Shown: positions 40,611 through 52,108, numbered from the stretch's first letter. The stretch: 64,000 bases of DNA from Nannobrachium achirus (GCA_963921795.1 OY997651.1:45087828-45151827), one strand, 5' to 3'. Translations and numbers: made by a program. The notes: generated by a model from the letters alone, not told the origin.

Positions 40611-41626
40611 TACACAACTTTTACACTGGGTATTGGAGGGGTGCACATTACATACATATGTTTAATGCTAATAATGTAAGCAAGAAGCTCAGAAACTCCC
40701 ATATCCATTCCTGATTGAAGCTGAGGTGTTCTGAAACACCTCCCACCCCGGGGGGAACTGGGACAGATTAGTGGCAGCGGCCCACAAACAATTTCACAGT
40801 TTAGCCTTCTTTTTTTTTCTCCATTAACCCCCACTCACCTCTTCATAGCGGTGGCCTGCGGTTACAGCCGGCACAGAACGGGCTTCGTGGGAGTCCCGTA
40901 ATGAGCTCTGTAGTGAAGCTGACGTGAGCTTTAGACAATGATTTTTGAAATGTTGTTTTTTTTGGCTTCCTAACAGAAGAAGTACAAAAAAATAATAATA
41001 AAAAAGAGGTCAGGTTAGGGTCTGGTGAGAGCAGGATGCGTAGGTTTAGAAAAGATGCTTTTGTTACTTTGATTTATTGAAAACCTATAGGCCTTGTTTT
41101 TTTAAGTACTTGTGTAATTCAGCATAATAGCTTACTTTAAATGTGCAGCTTGGAGTGGTAAATGATTGGTCTGAGCAGGATTATTCAAAGTTCAAGGTTG
41201 TACTTTATTGTTGTGTCTTTTGTACAGGTACATAAGAGTAAAACTTCTTTTTGTTTGGCATCCTTCAGACAATGCAGTGGTATATCTAAAATAACAGCAG
41301 TTCAACTTCACAGTATCTTCATGTGAAGTAGGTGCATGTTTAATATATGACAGTACATGTATTTCCTGTAGACTGATATGTAAATGTAGACTGAGGTGTT
41401 TAGTCTAAAATTCACGTTTGATTAAACCTGCTGTGCCTATTGCAAATGTTCACCATCTGTCAATATTTGTCAGAATATGAACATTTAGAAAATTAAAAAT
41501 AGATCACAATGTGACTGATTGTGAGCTTGTAGACCGGCTATTTTCACTATTTGTCACGCAAATAAGGCAGTAGGTAGTTCTTAATATAGAACTGAAATGA
41601 AATTTTAAAGATGAATCTATTTCTTT
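40611..41626. other. Unassigned stretch with a LINE-tail-like phrase and half a palindrome
   Basis: TTGTACTTTATTGTTGTGTC at about 41202 resembles LINE 3' ends. GTGAGCTTGTAGACCGGC + TATTTTC at 41520-41545 is a right half-arm. No gene recognised. Confidence 0.35.
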
Positions 41627-41891
41627 ATATCGTCGTTGTCAGGTAGAAACCTCGTATCTCCAAGTTTCAAATTTGTATGTTTCTTTCGCAAAGTACAGCC
41701 CTGCTTCATCATACAAGGCGCCGTCGCACAAAAGTAGTGAAAACAGCAGATCTACAAGCACACAACGCCTCGCGGGTGCGAGGCGTTGTGTTCTTGTAGA
41801 TTGGCTGTTTTCACTTGTTCATGTTTAAAATGATAAATGCAAAACGAACGGTTTTGGACATACAAGGTTTTCACCCGACAACGACGATATA
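41627..41891. mobile_element. Miniature element with ATATCG ends, best-preserved copy
   Basis: ATATCGTCGTTGTCAGG at the left and CGACAACGACGATAT at the right are near-perfect inverted ends. The palindromic module is at 41736-41815. Confidence 0.85.
41736..41815. repeat. AATAGCAGATC palindrome, ACACAACGCCTCGC form
   Basis: Arms from AGTGAAAACAGCAGATC to the mirror ending GGCTGTTTTCACT around GGGT. Both arms share the A-to-C change that makes AACAGC/GCTGTT instead of AATAGC/GCTATT, a compensated change. Confidence 0.85.
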
Positions 41892-42196
41892 TTTCTTTGC
41901 GAAATGGAGCCCTCAGGATATAGTGTAGTTGACAGAAGGTGACCTTTCCCTCACCCTTTAGAGCTAAGCTACTTCTCCACATGCGAAGAAGAAATACATT
42001 ATTCTTCCCACTGAGCAGTCGTCTCTGAAGCTAGTCGGGTTTGCAGTAAGAAAAAAAATCCCCTTTAGCCGCAGGTTTCATCATGTCATGTCCAGGGAAT
42101 TCGTGGGGGTAGTCTGTCTGGACGGCCTGCAATGATTTATTATGCATATTCCAGCAACATTATTGTTTCATGGGTTTTACTGGAAGGGCACTCTAT

Positions 42197-42609
42197 CAGT
42201 GGTTTTCAACCAGTGGTCCAGGGACCACCAGTGGTAACCTGAGGGGGTTCCAGGTGGTCCCCAGCTAAATGATGGAGAGTTGGTAACCAAATGGACCCTT
42301 ATACTGTAGATCTTTAACTCTTGTGTGTAAAATGAAACCAAATGAACCTTTAAGATCCATTTGGTTTCATTTTATGCTCTCAAGAGTTAAATCATTGTTC
42401 AACACCAGCATTACTTAATTTACAAGAAGTCTACACAATTAGAGAATGTAGAAGAATTGTTAATAATGTTTGCCTGTTACCTCTGGTACCACATCAATAC
42501 AGCATGGAATTGTGGACAGTTTGGGGTCTGAATCTCATCAAAAGGTGGTCCGTGGCTCAAATGCAGAATAAATAATGGACCTTGATATGTAAAGGGTTGA
42601 AAACAACTG
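42197..42609. mobile_element. hAT-like element, GTGGTTTTCAACC family, 7/8 duplication
   Basis: CAGTGGTTTTCAACC and GGTTGAAAACAACTG are inverted ends. CACTCTAT (42189-42196) and CACTATAT (42610-42617) flank it. It is internally related to 24042-24401. Confidence 0.9.
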
Positions 42610-42821
42610 CACTATATCGACAAGTGAACACGATCTTTGAAAGGCTTGTTCTATAGTTTGACTATTCTGGTTAGACTCAAGATCCAAATGACCATTATCT
42701 TCTTCAAATATTTTCCTGTGAATAAATGATAAGCAATCATTTGAAAGCTTACATTCTATAAGAAGCTGAAAAATTACCAGGGCCCCCTTGCGGCCCAATT
42801 TAAAGCTTTGTATCCAGTCAC
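42610..42821. other. Unassigned stretch
   Basis: Nothing recognised. Confidence 0.3.
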
Positions 42822-43057
42822 ATATCATTGTTGTCGGGTGGAAAGCTTGTATGTCCAAAACCGTTTTTATTCATCATTTAAAAAAAGTGAAAAAAGCCGA
42901 TCTACAAGCACACAACGCCTCGCACCACGAGGCGTTGTGTGCTTGTAGATCTGCTATTTTCACTAGTTTTGTCTTATATGATGAGGCGGGGCTTTAATTT
43001 ACAAAAAAAGAAAGAAAAAAAAATGGAGATACGAGGTTTCTACCGGACTGACGATAT
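42822..43057. mobile_element. Miniature element with ATATC ends
   Basis: ATATCATTGTTGTCGGGTGG on the left is mirrored by CTACCGGACTGACGATAT on the right. The palindromic module 42886-42964 is central. Confidence 0.8.
42886..42964. repeat. AATAGCAGATC palindrome, ACACAACGCCTCG form
   Basis: 37-bp arms with about two mismatches around CACCA. The base is AGTGAAAA/TTTTCACT. Confidence 0.9.
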
Positions 43058-43920
43058 GAGGTATCAGAGGCAATAAGCTACGAGGTGCCCTGACCTGTAC
43101 CGCTCCCAGCAACCTTTTCCCAATGAGCAACGTAGGAGTATGAGCGAGCCTTTCCACTGCCGCAGTTACATCATAGACAGACAGTAAATGGTGGTGGGGT
43201 CAACCTCGCCCCCCACCACCCACTAACCACCATTCTTCCCACCCGCCTGCCCGCCAAGCTCATCGCTGTGAAGCCAAAGTGCAAGGGGGGGTGGGTGGAG
43301 GGAGGGTGGGGTGGTGGGTGGAAGGAGGGTGGGGTGGGGGAGATATGATGGCATCCTCTCCATCACTCCTTGGCTGCGCGCCACAATGCTTTCAGCGAGA
43401 CGATCCCTTCCATCTGCTAGGAGACAGCGAGAGAGAGAGTGACTGATAGACGTGGAGGTGGCGGTCACAGGCGTGTTGGGAAAAGTTTTCACATTTGTTA
43501 CTTAATCAATACCGCAGCGGACTTTTTTTTTTAGAAGGTGGCGACCGGTCGGATTAAATTGCTTTTCATTAAACAATACGAAACGATACCATTATTGTGA
43601 GCCTTCAGTAAGTCACTTTATTCTTTAAATCTGAAAACGTTTGTGTGGACATACGTGGTAGACTGGCTAAGCTGCTCAACACCAGGTTGAGGTCGATCCA
43701 TGACGACCGAAGTGTTTCAGGGTTATTTCTCCCTCTAACATTTCCCTGTGTTTTTAGTTTATTGAAATAATGTCATAGTTACGCATTCTTTCCATTGTAT
43801 ATATTTTTTCTTGCTCCTGAAATGATCGATTATTTATATCGGACAGAGCTGTCATATAAAATGCAAGTCAATGGGTGAGAAGCATAGCTTGCCAGTGCTC
43901 CTCTCTGAGTTACTCATTGC
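43058..43920. other. Unassigned stretch
   Basis: A G-rich run at 43285-43340 (GGGTGGAGGGAGGGTGGGG-like) is a G-quadruplex candidate. No gene recognised. Confidence 0.35.
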
Positions 43921-44146
43921 CAGTGATGGGCAGTAGCTAGCTACAAGTACCTAAGCTACATTGGGCAGTAGCTAGCTACAAGTACCTAAGCTACATAGCC
44001 TAACTACATTTCTAAGTATAGTGTAACGGAAATTTGCTACATTTCTCTGGGGATAGCTTGTAGTGTAGTTAAGCTATTATTTAATCAGAGTAACTAGTAA
44101 TGTAGCTTACTACATTCTCCAAATAGCGTGCCTATCACAGTTGCAA

Positions 44147-44197
<51 letters not shown>

Positions 44198-44485
44198 ATA
44201 GACCAGTCAATTGCAATAGTGTCCCCAATAGTGAGGGGACATTCAAGACGTCTGACTCTGACCAGGGGGCCTCCCCAGGGGAATCCCCAGATGACAGTGA
44301 AGGGACAATTTAAGGACTTAAAAAAAGTAGTGTTGATTTGTCTAGCTACTTTTGCCATGCAGCTTGTAGCTTATAGGCAACTACATTTCTTTTGGGTATA
44401 GCTTCGCTGTAGCTTTAGCTATATTTAATCGATTGTAACTTTTAACTTAGGTAACTACATTTCCCAAGTAGCTTGCCCATCATTG
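43921..44485. mobile_element. hAT-like element, CAGTGATGGGCA family, 7/8 duplication
   Basis: CAGTGATGGGCA and TGCCCATCATTG are inverted ends. CTCATTGC (43913-43920) and CTCGTTGC (44486-44493) flank it. The left end region GGGCAGTAGCTAGCTAC…CTAAGCTAC is duplicated in tandem. An (AAAT)n tract lies inside. Confidence 0.9.
44144..44201. repeat. (AAAT)n microsatellite
   Basis: About 14 uninterrupted AAAT units inside the preceding element. Confidence 0.95.
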
Positions 44486-44493
44486 CTCGTTGC

Positions 44494-45131
44494 TAACGTG
44501 GTATTGGACCAGGGCGGTTTGGGGAGGGGCTTTAGCGAAGGGCTAATTCGCCATCCTAAAATGTTGACGTCCTCACAAATATAGCAACACCAACACCAAC
44601 ATGTGTGTATAGGCGTGCACGCATGTGTGCATGTGCATGTGTGTGTGTTTATCAGTAGTCCCCAGGGGGGGTTGGTGCTGTCAGGTGGTGGTGAATTGTT
44701 TCCCGCTTCCCGCGCGGTGCGGCGGGAGATTGGAGTCCTGACCCGTCCACTCACCGATGCTCTCTATCAGGCAGCAGCATCTGACAGCCAGTAATGGAAG
44801 CATCTGGATGGCTTCATCAGAGGCACACACACACACACGCATGTGCGCACGCGCGCGCACACACAGGCGTTTATATTAGTGATGGGTTGTGAAGATAATT
44901 GCGTTTTTGTGCATGTGTTCACGTCGTCGCACATATAGACCGTTGCCCACGCGTGTACTGTGTACTGTACTGTCATCTCAGACACGTCAGCGTAATTTGT
45001 GCCACCGGACATATGGCGTATAGGCGCCGCTGCACGCACACATGAGGCACACGTGCGCATGCATACATGCACACACATAATCTCTCACATGCGCATGCAT
45101 TCATAGTTGAATATAATTCTATAATATAAGA
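44494..45131. other. Unassigned stretch with (CA)/(GC) runs
   Basis: Short (GT)n at 44600-44650 and (CA)n/(CG)n at 44824-44866. No gene recognised. Confidence 0.35.
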
Positions 45132-45367
45132 GAGTGGTTCTAAGCCTGCGGGTCGGGAACCCCAGGGGAAGTCCCCAAATTATTTTTTGGGGGGGGGGGG
45201 TGAAATTGTGAAAATAACAGATCTACATGCTCACAACGCCTTGTGCAATAGAACCGTGTTCTACAAAATGTAATTCCTCCAACTCTTAGTGCTCGTCAGG
45301 GTGAGGGGTCCCCAGTTAAAATATGATTATTTTGGGGGTCGCGGCCTGAAAAGGTTGAGAACCACTG
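45132..45367. mobile_element. hAT-like element, AGTGGTTCTCAACC family, perfect 8-bp duplication
   Basis: GAGTGGTTCTAAGCC and GGTTGAGAACCACTG are the ends. ATATAAGA flanks both sides (45124-45131 and 45368-45375). It retains only the left half of a palindromic module (GTGAAAATAACAGATCTAC at about 45208). Confidence 0.9.
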
Positions 45368-45407
45368 ATATAAGAGGCACATCAAATATTAGTCTATTAA
45401 GCTAGAT

Positions 45408-45675
45408 ATATATCTCGTTGCTGTCGGGTGGAAACCTTGTATGTCCAAAACCGTTCCTTTTTTTATTATTTCAAAAACGAGTTAAAGTAGTGAAAATAGC
45501 AGATCTACAAGCGCACAACGCCTCGCGCCCACAAGGCGTTGTGCGCTTGTACATCGGCTGTTTTCACTACTTTTGTGCAACATTCTTGTATGATGAAGTA
45601 GGGCTTTAATTTACGAAAGAACATACTTATTTTGAAACTTGGAGATAAGAGGTTTCTGCCTGACAGTGATGATAT
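45408..45675. mobile_element. Miniature element with ATATC ends
   Basis: ATATCTCGTTGCTGTCGGG on the left and CTGACAGTGATGATAT on the right. The palindromic module 45484-45573 is central. Confidence 0.8.
45484..45573. repeat. AATAGCAGATC palindrome, GCGCACAACGCC form
   Basis: Arms run from AAAGTAGTGAAAATAGC to GGCTGTTTTCACTACTTT, about 40 bp with a few mismatches. Both arms read GCGCACAACG/CGTTGTGCGC where sister copies read GCACACAACG, another compensated change. Confidence 0.9.
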
Positions 45676-46052
45676 TCGTCACTGTCTGGCAAAAACCTCT
45701 TAACTCCATTTTTGGCATAAATCAGGGCTATTGAACACCATTTTACATCTGAGTGTTGGTTAAAATAATATTGAACCAACGGAAAGTAGTAAAAAAGTGC
45801 TTGGGACAAAACCTCCTAACTCCACATTTTCTGCCAAACCAGCTAACTCCACCCGATTGGCCCTCTCTTTTTTTCATAAATATGTGCTATTGAACACCCT
45901 TTATGTCTGTGTGTTGGTTAAAATAATATTGAACCAATGAAAAGTAGCAAAAAGCCCTGCGGTCAAAACCTCCTAAACTCCACTTGAGCTCATTTTCCTG
46001 AAAATGAACATTTTGGAGTTAGGAGGTTTCGGCCCGACAGCAGAGATATATA
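45671..46052. mobile_element. Related miniature element without the palindromic module
   Basis: ATATTCGTCACTGTCTGGC…AACCTC at the left is mirrored by GAGGTTTCGGCCCGACAGC…ATATAT at the right. The interior holds two copies each of GTTGGTTAAAATAATATTG and of AAACCTCCTAACTCC. It abuts the preceding element directly. Confidence 0.75.
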
Positions 46053-46256
46053 ATGTGGGCTAATGATGCTTCCCCTGCCCATTCACTGGAATGCTTTAAT
46101 GACAGGAAAAGGCAGAAACTGATGGTGGCGGAGGACGCTGACCTGTCTTTTATTGAGAATAATGGAGGCAAAATGGGTCCCATCAGCTCCAATATTTCCC
46201 AGGTGGCCGTTCATTTATCACCAGCGCCCCACGCTCCTCCGGGCCACAATAATAAT

Positions 46257-46257
<1 letters not shown>

Positions 46258-46330
<73 letters not shown>
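46258..46330. repeat. (CA)n microsatellite
   Basis: About 35 CA units. Confidence 0.95.
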
Positions 46331-46342
<12 letters not shown>

Positions 46343-47443
46343 ACACATGCTCAACTCACACAGGTCTGCCCTAATGGCCGCTATTAAAGCCTGCACTAAA
46401 ATGTCTCTTGGGACGTACCCAAAATCTCTCCGAATAAGAGCTGGCAAGGCCATGATGTGAAGCCATCGTGACTGTTCTGGCTTTCCGCATGAATGCTGAC
46501 AGTACATTCCCTCTCGACAAATTAACGCAGACCACGCCCTATCGTTTTCGTTGGTTCTTTCGTTGTTTACCGCATTGGTTCTCAAAGTGGGGACTATTTT
46601 TTTTTAATATATGTATATTTTCTACATAGGCTATACATCTTCTCTTCTGGGGTTTCCCTGGCACAAAACATTTTCTGATGGGGTTCCACAGTCAAACATC
46701 AATATCAATTTGGTGTTCCTTGAATTTTACCACAGGTTTACCGTGCGTGGCTAGCTAGCACGTCGTTGTCAAGTATTGTATCTCTGTTGTTTAAACTCTT
46801 CATGAAAATAGCAGAAATAAAAGATCTACTAACTCTACTATTTTCGATACTGCTGAGTTTTTTAAAGAGATAATGAAAGTGGTTAAGACTAGTTTTTATA
46901 TTATTTAACAAATTATTAACCGGAGCTTGTGAATAAATAGTAACAACATTCATCCATTCGAACACAGGTTATTATTATTATTATTACTTTTCCATTTCCT
47001 GAAAAAGTAACAGTTTTGGACATACAAGGTTTCCACTCGACAGCGCTAATGTTTCAGAACGGAATATTCTATTCCCCACGGCTCGCCAAGTTGTAAGGCG
47101 CTTGTTGATAGCCACACTCTGGTGTATCTCGCACGCACTGTCAGTGCGTCCGCCTTGTTGTCAAGTGATAGAGGAAATAGAGAAATGTAAAATAGGGCCC
47201 CCGGTGCAAATGTTGTTTAGTGGGACCCGTGACGCTCATGGCGCGGTGGAATATTCATGGAGCAGTAGGGCGCCTTATCGTCCCAGATTTTAGGCAACGT
47301 TAAAAGGGGAGCGGATTTATCTTCGCTTATTTTTTATTTGTCAGGCTCCGCTTGAGGACTGAGATTACTGCACCAAAGAATCGCTCTCCCTGTGGGATTT
47401 AAAAGGCAAGGTTTTTTTTTTGTCCACTCCGTGTTCCTCTCCT
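46331..47443. other. Mostly unassigned, with decayed element fragments
   Basis: TTGGTTCTCAAAGTGGGG at 46573 is a hAT-like left end without a clear right end. TTTTGGACATACAAGG…CGACAGCGC at about 47010-47045 is a fragment of the ATATCG family. No gene recognised. Confidence 0.4.
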
Positions 47444-47928
47444 CAGGGGTGTCGCACCAAATTCTGGGCCCTGGTTACAAGGATTCACTGCGGGCCTCCC
47501 ATGAGCTTTAACTATTTTGTGCTTTAACTATTGAAAAATGGCAGATATACAAGCTCACAGCGCGGCACCGAGTGCCGTGCTATTTTTGAAAAAAATATTT
47601 CAAATCCTTCTAAGGTTTTTTGAAAAACCTATGTTTTCTATGTCAGTGGTGCTCAAACTTTTTCATGTGAAGATGTAATATAATGTATTTGGCCACGGAC
47701 CCCCATCTCAAAACATTTAGTTCCAGGGACCCCCCAGAAGTAAAATTTGAGTTACAAATGTCTGCTTAAAAAATACATATATATTCTAAGATTTGCACAC
47801 ATTTTCACTACTTTTCAAAAATAGCAGATCTGCTATTTTTCAGTAGCTAAAGTATAAAATTATTAAGGCCCTTCCACCTTGGGCCCTCGTAACTCAGTCC
47901 CACTTTCCCCACACGTGTGATGCCCCTG
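47444..47928. mobile_element. CAGGGGYGTC composite element
   Basis: It starts CAGGGGTGTCGCACC and ends TGATGCCCCTG. Both palindromic modules are shortened (47537-47588 and 47818-47840). Flanks CTCTCCT and CTTCCCT are only weakly alike. Confidence 0.75.
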
Positions 47929-48486
47929 CCTTCCCTCCACTCCTGTCTCCCCCTCCTCACCTCTTCTCATCCTCCTCCTCCCCTCCTGTGCTTTGAAACA
48001 TGGTTCTGTCCAGGAAAAACTGGCCTCTCTCCGCCCGAGGCTGCAGACAGACAGAACAAAGTTCCACTGTGAGGCGGCAGGTAGGCAAGCTACAAAACAC
48101 ACGAAGATTCAAAGCGACACAGCAGGTCTACTGGCAGAGTCTGTGTTGAAGTGTTGATCCACACAAAAACACAATGTAAGAAAACTATAAAGACTGCGGG
48201 TTAAGAAAAGAAGAACACGGAACTGGATGATGGAGATAATTAGTTTTCCCCTAATCACAAAGGAAGAGAGAAGGTGGGCGGAATGTTTACAAAACACATT
48301 TTGTAGCTTTGAAGCTAAGTTCGAAGCCAGCTCAAATTGGATTTTAGCTTTGTAGAACTAACTACAAACGTCGGGCCTCTCTTGGCATCTTCATGTTGGT
48401 GCTGATATCCATTGAAGATTAATTGTGGCTACCAATGTGAACGTAGCATTAGCCCATGGATAAGTGTAGGGAGGTCGCTAACGACA
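47929..48486. other. Unassigned stretch
   Basis: TAGCTTTG…AAGCTAA words near 48300-48350, otherwise unique. No gene recognised. Confidence 0.3.
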
Positions 48487-48645
48487 CGTGGTTCTCAAAC
48501 ATCTTCAGTTTGGCTTGAATTTGGTCACAGACAAACCCCCTTAACTCTTGACGGTTTACAAATGGAAACCATTTTAATTGGGGACCCCCTGGAACCCCCT
48601 CGAGGACCCCTGGGGGTCCCTGGACCTCACTTTGAGAACCATTGA
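48487..48645. mobile_element. hAT-like element, GTGGTTCTCAAAC type, small
   Basis: CGTGGTTCTCAAAC at the left and TTTGAGAACCATTG at the right. GGGGACCCCCTGG-like core. Flanking duplication unclear. Confidence 0.65.
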
Positions 48646-49095
48646 CTACGGAACTTGACCTCCAGATAAGGGTCAGGGTCACCTTACAGCACAAGCTTGT
48701 GTGCTGGGCTTTGGTGGACCACTGGATAGTTGATCAGTCCAATCTATTTAATATTTAACAAAATAAATGTATTTTTTGTAATCGATTAAATTGATTATTT
48801 TTTGATTAACTGTCGCACTCTTTGAACCGTAACCAACCTCCCCCGGCACCCATCATCCTCCACCGCCCAGCATACCTGCATTTCTTTTGCAGCGTAGTAC
48901 GAGCAACCACCAGCTTCTTTGCGAGATGCTTGTCTCTGCGACACAAGGCCGATCTTTGTGCAAAAGCCATTGTTGCTACAGGAGCATTCTGATGGACCCT
49001 CAGGTTTTTTGGCTTACCCTCTCTAATGCTCATTGCCACAGAGACGTGGGCTTTCTGTTGCGATACAAACACAGGAATGTGCACATGCATGTATG
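48646..49095. other. Unassigned stretch
   Basis: Nothing recognisable. Confidence 0.3.
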
Positions 49096-49563
49096 CAATG
49101 GTGGAAAGTAAGTAAGTACTTTACTTATAATTTTGAGGTATTTGTACTACTTGGGTATTTCCAATTTCCAGTACTTTACTCCACTACATCTCAGATCCAA
49201 ATATTGTACTTTTACCCTACAATTATTTGTAAACTTTAGTGACCAGTTACATTTTAGATTTTGATTATTATTACAAAACATACATTAACCAGTTCAGCCC
49301 CATATATTTTGGCATTTGGAATGCTACGCATTGTGAGCTTGCGGATTTCTGTACATTTGAAAACATGAAATGGGACATTCTGCATAAGGACTACTTTCTA
49401 CTTTTTGTACTTTAAGTACATTTCGATGCCAACACTTTCATACTTTTACTCAAGTACATTTTGAATTCCAGACTTTTACTTGTAACAGAGTATTTCTGTA
49501 CTCTTAGTATTGTAGTATATACTTTTACTTAAGTAAAATATGTGAATACTTTTTCCACCACCG
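49096..49563. mobile_element. TAC repeat, complete copy with 7/8 duplication
   Basis: It begins CAATGGTGGAAAG and ends TTTCCACCACCG. CATGTATG (49088-49095) and CATGTAGG (49564-49571) flank it. The palindromic module is reduced to a remnant near 49325-49345. Confidence 0.9.
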
Positions 49564-50118
49564 CATGTAGGCCTATTCACCTCTCCACGACCGTAGCGGT
49601 AATCAATGTCCTTTATTCTGCCTGATTATGCTCTCCGTGTGCCAGTGTTATTAAAATCAATGCGGTGGCAAGCAGAGCAGAACACCCTGACCCAGTATAC
49701 ACCACGCTTGGGGTGACTTGTGAATAAAACCTCAATACATCACTTATTAATAACGGGGGGAAAAAACATCAGCCAAGGCACGTCAAGCTATCATCCAGCG
49801 TGATCACATACGATATGAATACACATCATCGGTCCAGTATTCATTAGACCGAAGGAATTGTGTATACGACGCACGTCGGAGTGGACAAATCCATATAGGT
49901 GCAATTAAGCCTGTCGGTTGAAGACGCCTCGTTGAAAAATTCATTGCATTGATGTGGTGATGTTCAATGTTTTAGAGAGGTGGGGTCTGAGTCGATGTTT
50001 GATGCTCGGGGTGCTGGGGGGGGGGGGGGGGGGGGGGGGGGCACGAAGGCTACTCTTCAGGTTGGAAAGAGACACTAACGGGCACGTGCACACATACACA
50101 TCAAAGGGGGCTTGAGAG
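49564..50118. other. Unassigned stretch with a poly-G run
   Basis: Only the poly-G tract stands out. No gene recognised. Confidence 0.35.
50016..50041 (+). repeat. Poly-G tract of 26 G
   Basis: Uninterrupted run of G. Such runs fold into G-quadruplexes and their length is often unreliable in assemblies. Confidence 0.95.
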
Positions 50119-50436
50119 CTGTAGATCGGCTATTTTCAAATATCCATGGTATAAAATAGGGCTAAAGTGGTTTATGTACGTTTTATAATATTAGAATGTA
50201 TATCTGCAAAGTAACTATAGTGACTTAAGTTTTCAAATAAATGTAGTGGAGTAAAAGTACAATATTTGGATCAGAGATGTAGTGGAGTAGAAGTAGAAAT
50301 ATCGGAAATTGTTAATACTCAAGTAAAGTACAAATACCTGAAAGTTGTACTTAAGTACAGTACTTAAAGGAGGACTTTGCCACTTTTCAACCCATCTTCA
50401 TATAATAGGTCCTCACCAATGTTCATAACCAGTAAG

Positions 50437-50486
50437 ACTCCCTAATCGGGAGATAAGCGACCAACGGTCGCTTATCTCCACAAATA
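50437..50486. repeat. Inverted repeat AGATAAGCGACC
   Basis: GGAGATAAGCGACC, then AA, then CGGTCGCTTATCTCC forms a 14-bp hairpin at 50460-50490, directly after AGACTCCCTAATC at the inner repeat boundary. Confidence 0.7.
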
Positions 50487-50854
50487 GGCCAAAAGTTTGT
50501 TTTACCAATTATCAAGACATACGGGCAGTTGACAGTTTGCCATGGTTACTCATTGAAGTTGAATCTCCATATATGGAGATAACCTACGCATCACACTAAG
50601 TCTGACCTCACCAGCCCATATTTGGGCATGAGCAACTTATGTCTCCATATATGGAGATATGATGACATCACACAGTCCTCAGCCGATGATGTGGCGTGAT
50701 GTCATACAATACACAAACGAGCCCTACAGTATAAAGGGGCAATTCTTGCCAGGAAAGAAGCATTTCTTCGACTCAGACCTTATCGCCAGGGTTGGCTTAT
50801 AGCAGCTGTCGGTAGGACCATATATGGATTCTGTTAGTGTGGATCTCCTAACAG

Positions 50855-51310
50855 GGCATCATCTGGGATACAATCCCTTTTATGCCCATATATGGAGATC
50901 CCTAACAGAATCCCTTTCATGCCCATATATGGAGATCCCTAACAGAATCCCTTTTATGCCCATATATGGAGATCCCTAACAGCATCCCTTTTATGCCCAT
51001 ATATGGAGATCACTAACAGCTAACAGAATCCCTTTTATGCCCATATATGGAGATCCCTAACAGAATCCCTTTTATGCCCATATATGGAGATCCCTAACAG
51101 AATCCCTTTTATGCCCATATATGGAGATCCCTAACAGAATCCCTTTTATGCCCATATATGGAGATCCCTAACAGAATCCCTTTTATGCCCATATGAGATC
51201 CCTAACAGAATCCCTTGTATGCCCATATATGGAGATCCCTAACAGAATCCCTTTTATGCCCATATATGGAGATCCCTAACAGAATCCCTTTTATGCCCAT
51301 ATATTATGGA
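50855..51310. repeat. 37-bp minisatellite with CArG-box core
   Basis: The unit includes GAGATCCCTAACAGAATCCC followed by TTTTATGCCCATATATG. About 12 units are in tandem, with exact 37-bp spacing between most CCATATATGG cores (50886, 50923, 50960, 50997, 51041, 51078, 51115, 51152, 51223, 51260). One unit has a shortened core and one an inserted ATT. Confidence 0.95.
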
Positions 51311-51371
51311 TAAATCCCTGCTCTGAGTATCTGACATCAGTGTGATGTCACCTGTTTATGCCCATATATGG

Positions 51372-51530
51372 AGATCCCTGCTCTGCGTATCTGGTTGCTA
51401 TGGTAAACAGTTGGTTGCTAGGGTAAAGAAACATGGTTGCTATGGTAAACAGTTGGTTGCTAGGGTAAACAGTTGGTTGCTAGGGTAAAACCATGGTTGC
51501 TAAGGTGGTTGCTAACGTACACTAACAAAC
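51372..51530. repeat. GGTTGCTA…GGTAAACA short tandem repeat
   Basis: TGGTTGCTAGGGTAAACAGT-like units of about 20 bp repeat at least six times with variants, just after the 37-bp array. Confidence 0.8.
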
Positions 51531-52108
51531 CAGCAACAACAGACTGTTGCCACAGCAACGTACACAAAGGTTTGTGTACACATGTGGTGTGATGTCATAC
51601 TGATGCGGAGATATGAGCAGGGCAAAGGTGTGACGTGTGACGTGTGACGGACGGACGGACGGACGGCCGGTGGAGGTTTTCATAGTAAACTGCTCCCTGA
51701 CGGTGGCAATAAAATAGCAAAAGAAAAATCTACTTGGTCCAAGTCTCTTAGGAGAGCTGTGGGAAGTTCAGAAATCCATCGTCTTGTGACATCATCATTT
51801 TCACAAAAGAAAAATGTATCAATATTTTTGAAAAAAATATTTAGATTTTTATTATCGCGAGAACAATGGCTTCCACTTTAACATTGCAAATTTTCAGGAG
51901 TAGAAAGCCTGCATTTTCTATTAGCTTGGATTCCCAATCGATGATGTCACAAGACGATGGGTTTCTGACCTGCCCACAACCCTCCAATGAGGAAAAAAAA
52001 AGAAAAAAAAAAAGCATTTTTTTTGTGAGGACCAATTATATGAAGATAGGTTGAAAAGTGGTGAAGTACTCCTTTAAGTAAATCTACTTGGTTACTTTAC
52101 ATGACTGC

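Larger units (their letters stand above)
50364..52077. mobile_element. 1.7-kb TTAA-flanked element (piggyBac-like, non-autonomous)
   Basis: TTAA at 50364-50367 and 52074-52077 bound inverted ends of about 53 bp. These run from TTAAAGGAG through CCACTTTTCAACC to GGTCCTCAC, with about six differences. It contains no transposase. Inside is a copy of the AGTAAGACTCCCTAATCGGG…GGTGGAGGTTTT repeat (about 50437-51720) with a large tandem array. The TTAA target fits piggyBac-type enzymes. Confidence 0.85.
50119..52108. mobile_element. TAC repeat split by a TTAA element
   Basis: The left part is 50119-50363, starting at a palindrome half-arm, and the right part is 52078-52108, ending near ACTTTACATGACTG. 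Removing 50364-52077 less one TTAA restores TACAGTAC-TTAA-GTAAATC, matching other TAC copies such as 32640. Confidence 0.8.

Noticed and set aside
50855-51310. CRISPR array
   Set aside because: A tandem 37-bp minisatellite without unique spacers, in vertebrate DNA.
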